Source of the DNA: Alviniconcha marisindica
Taxonomy: Eukaryota; Mollusca; Gastropoda; Provannidae
NCBI GenBank assembly: GCA_018857735.1
Contig: JABMCL010002100.1
Coordinates: 1,079,001 to 1,143,000, forward strand
Length of the DNA stretch: 64,000 nt
Direction of reading: 5' to 3'
Position numbers and translations under genes: made by a program. This document shows positions 58,143 through 64,000 of this stretch, piece after piece (position 1 is the stretch's first letter; the number at the start of each line of letters is the position of its first letter). The notes under the pieces were generated by a model, which did not search any database, was not told the origin of the DNA, and was given only the letters and a program-made list of their open reading frames with translations.

Positions 58143-59025
58143 CTGAATGCTGACCACTGCTGCCTGCCTGAGCACAACTGGAAGGTTCCGACACAAACTC
58201 TTCTTTGATAAAAGTTACATCAGTGTCTGGTTTCGTATCACGTTGAGGACTTCTCTGGTCTCGAGCAGACGTCTGGTTATCACTGGTCAGGGAACCAAGA
58301 AAACTAGCAAAATCCGGTGGAGGATTAATGGACATGATGTTTGGTGGAACAAGGCTATCACTTTCGTTGTCAGCACCTGCATTGTCAGACTGATTACTGG
58401 GAGGTTGACTAGTTTCAATGCGATTTTTCCTTGCTGGTGATGGCGACGGAATGTTGTCCTGACTGGATGAGGAAGGCGATGATGGCACAGTTTTTGATGC
58501 TGGACTTCCAGCTGAACCTTTTGCTGCAGAGGACTGGATTCGCCTTTGCGATGGGGGGGTGGGTGCACGTCTCTGGGGAGGTGTAGGCCCTTTCAGTGGA
58601 GATCCAGGCCGCTTTGTACCAGTCTGAACACCAGACCGGTTTTGTGTTGGAGAAGGCGCTGACCTGGATGACTGTGACGCTCGAGAAGGGATGGTCCCAG
58701 TATTGGTACTTTTGGGAATACTGTCACCAGAGTCCGACACCTCCCCATCATCTTTCTTTGCATCCCCTTCCTTGCCAGAAGCTGCCTTTGCTTTAGCTTC
58801 CGGAAGTGCATGAAAGCTGTTGCTGATGAACGTCACTGAATTGTCACTTTTGCACACTTTCTCATTGAGAATGTAGTCAATTTTCTTGCCACTCTTCCCA
58901 TCTACACTAAGATATATGTGGCCAATCAGTTCAACACCATCCTCAAACTCAACATAGCCATTACAAAGTGACTGCAGGAACTTGGTCAGTGACCCTATGA
59001 ATTTGGTTGATGAATCTGGATCCAT
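58143..59025 (-). CDS. Common start exon: novel N-terminal domain + disordered region
   Basis: ATG at 59025 in an ACCATGG context; 294 codons plus one G before donor TCAG|GTAAAT. Residues 1-75 look folded: KFIGSLTKFLQSLCNGYVEF, then alternating hydrophobic strands (GVELIGHIYLSVDG, KKIDYILNEKV, NSVTFISNSFHALP). It is not a BTB, KRAB, SCAN or ZAD domain, and I do not recognise it. Residues ~80-270 are Ser/Pro/Thr-rich with many SP/TP sites and basic patches, ending with FIKEEF, a SUMO consensus. Every terminal isoform would carry this part, so it probably mediates self-association or cofactor binding for a family of transcription factors (inference). Reading past the donor gives a hydrophobic 23-residue tail, which I regard as intron. 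Confidence 0.88.
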
Positions 59026-59058
59026 GGTTCTGTCACGTGCTCAGGACAATTCAGTCAT
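59026..59058 (-). other. 5'UTR portion of the common start exon
   Basis: Acceptor tttctgtctccag at 59059, then 33 nt of leader before the ATG. The leader includes a CACGTG E-box and a short uORF. Confidence 0.75.
59041..59058 (-). promoter_or_regulatory. Upstream ORF of five codons
   Basis: The exon begins with ATG (ATG-ACT-GAA-TTG-TCC-TGA). If joined to the exon ending at 61490 (GAGAAG), the uATG has A at -3. It ends 15 nt before the main ATG and could lower or condition translation of all isoforms. Confidence 0.5.
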
Positions 59059-61489
59059 CTGGAGACAGAAAACACCATACATGTTCATTAAATCGTAAGA
59101 AATGCTCAACAACAAAGTCAAGATCCAAATTACAAACTAGTTATTCAAGGCATCACATTACCCAGTTTTTTTTTTAATTGTACTCGTTTAGGCTGAAGTC
59201 GGCCAATCGCTAGCCAAGTCATTTTTGTGCCGGAAAGTGAACCACATTACCAAATAGGAATCACACATCAGAACTGCTACAGCTAAACAAGATTGTACGT
59301 TTCCCCAGTCAGGCACCTCCCATTACTGTCATGCCCGGCCAAAAGGTCACTTGCTTTCTTTCCCCAAACAACTTCAATTTGCCAAACTACACAACACCGG
59401 TGGCCCAATGCAATTTTTGTCATTTATGAAACAAGTTTTCAGCCATTACCACCATATGCATTTGAATGTTTGGGGTTCACATTTTATACAAATAAATGTG
59501 CATACCCACAGCCGGGGGCTGCACTGCCTTTTAGAGATTTGCATCAACCAACGTGAAACATTACATACTTTGCAATGTTTTTGGTTTCGTAGTCTTCTAC
59601 GAGTAAATTCTGACAATATTATACGCCGACAAACTAGGAACGCTGGGCCATTCCAAATTCCATGTCTGAGATTATGTCCTCTGAGTACGGCGACACAGCG
59701 ATGTCGCTAAAATGCATATGGCACTCGGACAATGCAATATTTACTTTAAAGTTGTGCAATGACCCTACGTAACACTCGAGAGCAAGCAGTTTGTCACAGG
59801 GTTATTTCTGAAACATTGCAGTTATTTCAGCTTTCCATGCCACAGTAGACCTGTTGTTACATGCAATGTTTTCTGGGAAATTGCAGGCCCAGTAAACATG
59901 GCGGATCTGATCTGAATCTTCTCGGAAGTGTCAGCCAGAAGATTCTAGCAAAGCGGCTTGCTTCCACACCTAACCCGTTTGGCCAAAACTCGACACGGTC
60001 AGCCAGAACCAAATTTTTGTTTTGCACAATATGAACCAGGACATCTGTGGAAGAACACGACCAAGCCTGAGAGTGGAAAACTCGTAGCAGGCCAGTTGCG
60101 TTCTCCCAGAAGCGGGCGCATCAATTCTTGCACAACTTGCTTCTGAACCAGACTCATAGGCCCAAACCTACTGCCACCAAGATCAGATCCAGGCCAGTTT
60201 TGCACAATATGATCTGGGCCTTCTTTGGAACAGAACTGAATCTGACGCGAGACGTCGGATCCGGCACATACAATCCAACCAGATTCTGGCTGCAAGCTGG
60301 CTGTAAACAAGACGTTTTTGAATCGTATTAGGTGCTTTTAGTTTTACTGGGTGGGCTGCAACAGACTTAAGCAATGTCTTTGAGAAGGAGAAATTAGTAC
60401 AACGGAATACAAGCAGCAATATTCGGTAAAGTCTGTGCCAACAATATCTGAACTAAAATCAAGACGGGCAAGCAAACAGCTGAAGAAGCCAAAAACAAAA
60501 AGGAAAAATGATGGTGGAGAAGAGGAAAAATACGAGTTGTGGCGAGGGGGAAGCAATGCAGAATGGAGCCGAATGGCTGAACATTTTGGCAACTGCCATC
60601 CATACCAAAACCAAGACTAAATAAAAGCAAATGCCTGCTCAGTCAGATATTAAAGTACTGCCCGAAACCGCCAACTTATGAGGTCAGTAAAAAATGAACT
60701 TTATATCGGTAAAGGACAGAAATAGCGTCATCAAATTATTGGCTTCTTGGGTCAGCACGTCCAACAACTCGGTGCATTTCAGCCACCTCTCAATGGCACT
60801 CTATGACCCAAACATTACTCGCCTGCCATTTTGTTAAATAAAATTGCACTGTTATAAAAAAAATTCACATGGCCAACTAGCGACATGGACATCCTTCTCG
60901 TCTTGTAACCGAGTTGTGAAACCGCCCGATTTCGAGCATCGATTGCTTTCACAAACAAGTCAAATTTAACTGTTCGTCGAGACTTAAGACCTGTGCAAAA
61001 AAATAAAGAACACCAAACAACAGAATCTTAAAAGTTTGCGCAGTATTTTCAAAGCTGCAAGCACATCGTGCAGTTCACGTTTCACAACCGCCGACCAGCG
61101 TAAACTGACAAAGACCGGTTTGAACGAGGTTTCCCAACCGTACGTGACGCACGTCAAGCACACACATTCATCGTTCAATGCATCCACACACAAATGGGGA
61201 AAAATAAAAATAAATAAAAACAAAACAAACAAAAAAACTAAGAACAAAAACCCACACACAGCCGCCAACAAAAAATACCCTGCAAAATGAACCGTCCCCA
61301 TTCGCGCTGGGCGAAGGCGACCGGTGCAATTCAAGGCCAAGCCATTACCCACATGCGACTGCATAAATCACCGGAAAATCCGATCCAAAACTACAGAACA
61401 CATCAAGCAGAACTATTCTTCCATTGCAATCAAAGCCATGGAATAATTTGACACAAATATCAACGAATTTTATAAAGTGCAAACATTAC
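59059..61489. other. First intron; repeats, no coding exon seen
   Basis: Contains a decayed repeat at 60020-60229 and an ACATGGCGG YY1-like motif at about 59888. An alternative first exon cannot be excluded. Confidence 0.5.
60020..60229. repeat. Diverged repeat, 178-bp offset
   Basis: ttttgcacaatatga followed by cc/tgg and ttctgtgga-like sequence occurs at 60020-60051 and 60198-60229. A related inverted string (cttgcacaactt) lies at about 60128. Confidence 0.65.
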
Positions 61490-61560
61490 CTTCTCAAAAT
61501 TGGACAAGGCAAACAAAGATCCGCCAAACGCTAAGATGGCGGGTGACCGTATGCTTTGGG
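61490..61560 (-). other. Putative non-coding first exon
   Basis: On the minus strand, GAGAAG|GTAATG gives a good donor at 61490, and no ATG occurs in the ~70 nt upstream. Spliced to 59058 it would supply the leader. The right end (transcription start) is a guess. Confidence 0.5.
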
Positions 61561-61930
61561 AAGGTGCGCGCGCATGTCTTATAATTTTCCAAATAAGGAA
61601 GATAATGAGGCGTCACACAATCACCGCTTTTCCTCAGAAAGAGCTATACCAAACTTCCAAGTTTTCTAGCGTCTGCACTATACCAATATGTAACAAATGC
61701 ATATATTTCTGCCCGGCTGCGCCTTCGTCTGTTGTATTTATTAGAATAAGATCATCGATCTACTTTATGAAACGGCGCACGAATATTCATGATAGCCGCT
61801 TCCAGCGCCATCTCGTGGTAGCTTACCCGTATCACGTGATAGAAAGAGCCGACAATTGTGTAATGCATGTAAGGTTTGATAGCTCAGGGGTACCGTGTGA
61901 CTTTCAGCCTACGCAGCCTCATTTCCGTGA
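61520..61930. promoter_or_regulatory. Presumed promoter region
   Basis: AAGATGGCGG (a YY1-type motif) at about 61533, a GCGCGCGC stretch near 61567, and a palindromic ATCACGTGAT E-box at about 61832, in a locally CpG-richer stretch. No TATA box evident. A 173-codon plus-strand frame across it has no recognisable domain and is treated as chance. Confidence 0.42.
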
Positions 61931-62760
61931 CGGGAGGCCGGTGTGCTTGGAATATACGCTGGACTGCATGCAAACTGTGGAGAGGGACAGTGTCACCGGA
62001 CTGACTCCACTTTTTGTGTGAGAGAAAAAGTAACTGAGGCATAATATTGTCATAGCATAAAGTAAATTGATTAATGCGTTTTTCATTTGCGTTTTGTTTC
62101 AGTTTTAACCATGCACTGACATATCGTCCGGTTTCTCTCTTCCCGCCTTTTCAGTTCTGGCCCGAGCAACGAGCAACGGCCCCATAAACGCTAGTTATGG
62201 TCTACCTGTAGGCTTTGAGTGTATAATGGAAAGAGAAGCAGAATGGTTTACCCCCAAAGCGCTCTGGTCACTGCCCGTTTCACAATGCACTCATTTTGCT
62301 GCTGACAAGCTGGTCAGTGGGGAGTCTGCAGTCGAATGACTGAGGTGATGGAATAAACAAGTATTTAAATACACACTAGGCCTACTGATCTTGTCTAGTG
62401 ACAAGCCCATGGAATCGGAACTAGTTCACAAACTGATCTGGCTTGTGGCAACGTCTCGGTCAGGACGGATTGTGGTCAGTGGCCGATTGGTTGATAGGTC
62501 GGATTAGTGTGTTGCAAGAACATGGGTTCAACCCGGCGGTCCTCATCATAACGGTGTATAGAGGGTAGAGAGGGTAGACTGACAAGATAGAACAGATCTA
62601 GGGAAATGTACTCACCGATACGACGAAACACAAGCGCTTTCCACATTAAAAAAATGTATTTTTTTGGGGTGCAAGAAGATTGACAACTGAGGAAGCAAAG
62701 AAGGGTTACTGAAACGGAAAGGGTAAATGGTAACCGACTCTGTGTTCGTGTTGGCATTGT
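61931..62760. other. Upstream flank; no gene seen
   Basis: No coding signal or clear repeat recognised. Confidence 0.45.
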
Positions 62761-62764
62761 GAAC

Positions 62765-63217
62765 CGTTTTGGCCTAGCGGTAAGGCATTAGGCCTGATAA
62801 GAAGAATGGACTGGGGTAAAGGGTAAGCCTAGACTCGTGAGCAGTTTACATTTCATGTCAAGGCGGCTCTTGATTCCGCTTCGGTTCTCGGCCGCTTTTT
62901 CTTCAAAAAGGTTGTCGGTTTGTGGACACTGTCCCACTGATTGTCCTTCTACGATTAATCAAACGTGACATTAAACTGGCTCTCATCGCTGCCCATTGGA
63001 GTCATTCGGCTGGTGGTGACTGTAGCGATAGGTATATAATCTCCCTCTTCCCCCACATAGTTCAGGAGCTGTGTGAGAGTCGAGGTGGCCGTCCTGGGCT
63101 GTCCGTCCTAACGAGCCTTCTGGTTTCCGTGGACGTAAAGCTATATTGAACCATGCTTCAGCACTAGTCTCAGCTTGTTCCTAATATGTCAACTGACATC
63201 TGAGGACATTAAACAAC
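62765..63217 (+). mobile_element. SINE-like element, copy 1
   Basis: Starts with a tRNA-like A-box region (TTTGGCCTAGCGGTAAGGC relative: ttttggcctagcggtaaggc), shares a ttcttcaaaa...gtttgtggacactg segment with copy 2, and ends in gaggacattaaacaacac. The B-box area is degenerate. The last ~155 bp also occur at 63690-63852. Confidence 0.55.
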
Positions 63218-63852
63218 ACTTCACTCATCATCACCCCCATACTGTGAGCGGGTTTGGCCTAGCGGTAAGGCGCCAGGCTGGTAAGCAGAGGCCGGGACCT
63301 CCGGCGGCCGTTCGAATCCGCTTTGGCTCTCCTATGCTCTTCAAAAGTTGTGGTCTGTGGACACTGAGTCTTGTGACTTTGTCCCTCACAATTACTGATG
63401 AAACATTAAAATGGAGATCAAGACTCGAGTCCCTCACGAAAAAGTTAGACTTTCATTTGCGAGTCCAGGCGAGATTAAGAGGAGGGAAGTAGTACACTAG
63501 TTCGGTTACGCAATGGCGAGGTCCCCACTCGTTGAAGCCGTGTTGCTTTACGGCGTCCACAGAAACCGTAGGTTTGTTAGGAACGGGAGCCCAGGACGTC
63601 CATCTCGACTTTCACACAGCTCTTGATCTGCTTAACGTCCACGGAGGCGAGAAGGCCTATTAGGGACGAGGACGAGTGGGAAAGGGGGCATAGTTCAGGA
63701 GCTGTGTGAGAGTCGAGGTGGCCGTCCTGGGCTGTCCGTCCTAACGAGCCTTCTGGTTTCCGTGGACGTAAAGCTATATTGAACCATGCTTCGGCATTGG
63801 TCTCAGCTTGTCCCTAATATGTCAACTGACATCTGAGGACATTAAGCAACAC
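63059..63852 (+). repeat. Direct repeat of ~160 bp (63059-63217 and 63690-63852)
   Basis: Both copies run from agttcaggagctgtgtgag through gaggacattaa-caacact with only a handful of differences. The first forms the tail of SINE copy 1; the second stands without a tRNA head. Confidence 0.85.
63249..63480 (+). mobile_element. tRNA-headed SINE, copy 2
   Basis: A-box TGGCCTAGCGG at 63254-63264 and B-box CGTTCGAATCC at 63309-63319, with a long variable arm between, as in a Leu/Ser-type tRNA. The head is followed by the ctcttcaaaa-gttg...gtctgtggacactg body shared with copy 1. Classed as SINE because the 3' side does not close an acceptor stem and the body is repeated. Confidence 0.65.
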
Positions 63853-64000
63853 TACCTACCTACCCTGGGAAAGGGGGACAGAAGAGTGAAACCTCGAAAC
63901 AGGCGCCAACCCGGAAGACCAAGGCTGCCGTGGACCGCCGCCAGAACAACAGGATGTCACTTAAGGCAGTGTCTGTCCGGCATTGCCCAGCGACCACAGC
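63853..64000. other. Right edge; no feature seen
   Basis: GC-richer sequence without recognised coding content. Confidence 0.4.

Noticed and set aside
58143..59025. Calling the gene lola or mod(mdg4)
   Set aside because: The splicing layout is similar but the N-terminus has no BTB features, so orthology is not supported.
61500..62021. 173-codon plus-strand ORF across the presumed promoter
   Set aside because: No recognisable domain, and no splice or coding context beyond the open frame itself.
63254..63319. A functional tRNA gene
   Set aside because: A and B boxes are present, but the acceptor stem does not close and the head is joined to a repeated SINE body.

Overview
This is eukaryotic DNA, probably from a lophotrochozoan and most likely a mollusc. 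It is AT-rich, spliced with canonical GT/AG introns, and full of (GA)n, (GT)n and homopolymer tracts. Two copies of a tRNA-headed SINE lie near the right edge. The taxon is inferred from general character, not from a diagnostic gene.

Almost the whole window looks like ONE minus-strand gene with an extreme alternative-3'-exon architecture. Transcription runs right to left. A putative non-coding first exon (ending at 61490, GT donor) would splice to the common start exon (59058..58143). That exon carries a tiny uORF, an ACC-ATG-G start at 59025, an unrecognised ~75-residue N-terminal domain (not a BTB) and ~220 residues of Ser/Pro-rich disorder. It ends in a phase-1 donor. A symmetric phase-1/phase-1 cassette exon (57736..57347) follows. 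From 52.8 kb down to 0.9 kb I count 59 consecutive units, numbered 1 to 59 from left to right, so unit 59 is nearest the promoter. Every unit except relic unit 30 has an AG acceptor that reads in frame only if one donor nucleotide (G) is added, giving a Val, Ala, Gly, Asp or Glu split codon. Each then runs 73 to 196 codons to its own stop. I checked the reading-frame arithmetic unit by unit.

56 units encode two to four C2H2/C2HC zinc fingers near their end, behind a variable low-complexity linker. Unit 25 is frameshifted, unit 54 is eroded, and unit 30 (not in the 56) is a dead relic. Two units carry other modules: unit 42 encodes the cysteine-rich zinc domain typical of piggyBac transposase C-termini, and unit 35 encodes a DUF3504/Crypton-like domain as in ZMYM2, QRICH1 and KCTD1. 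Units fall into sequence blocks: 1-8 with an EGTR linker; 9-10 (plus displaced unit 32) with a short H-x-C third finger; 11-20 with three fingers; 21-36 mostly FYRKD/FYRPD-type; 37-59 with GHVN..H and KPF linkers. This points to growth by tandem duplication.

The logic resembles Drosophila lola and mod(mdg4): a constant N-terminus joined to one of many DNA-binding ends. Here the array is larger, has a different N-terminal domain, and has taken up transposase-derived ends. The array may continue left of position 1. Right of 61.5 kb lie the presumed promoter, then SINEs and direct repeats. No other protein-coding gene is convincing; a decayed piggyBac-like N-terminus lies on the plus strand at 30.8-31.1 kb.
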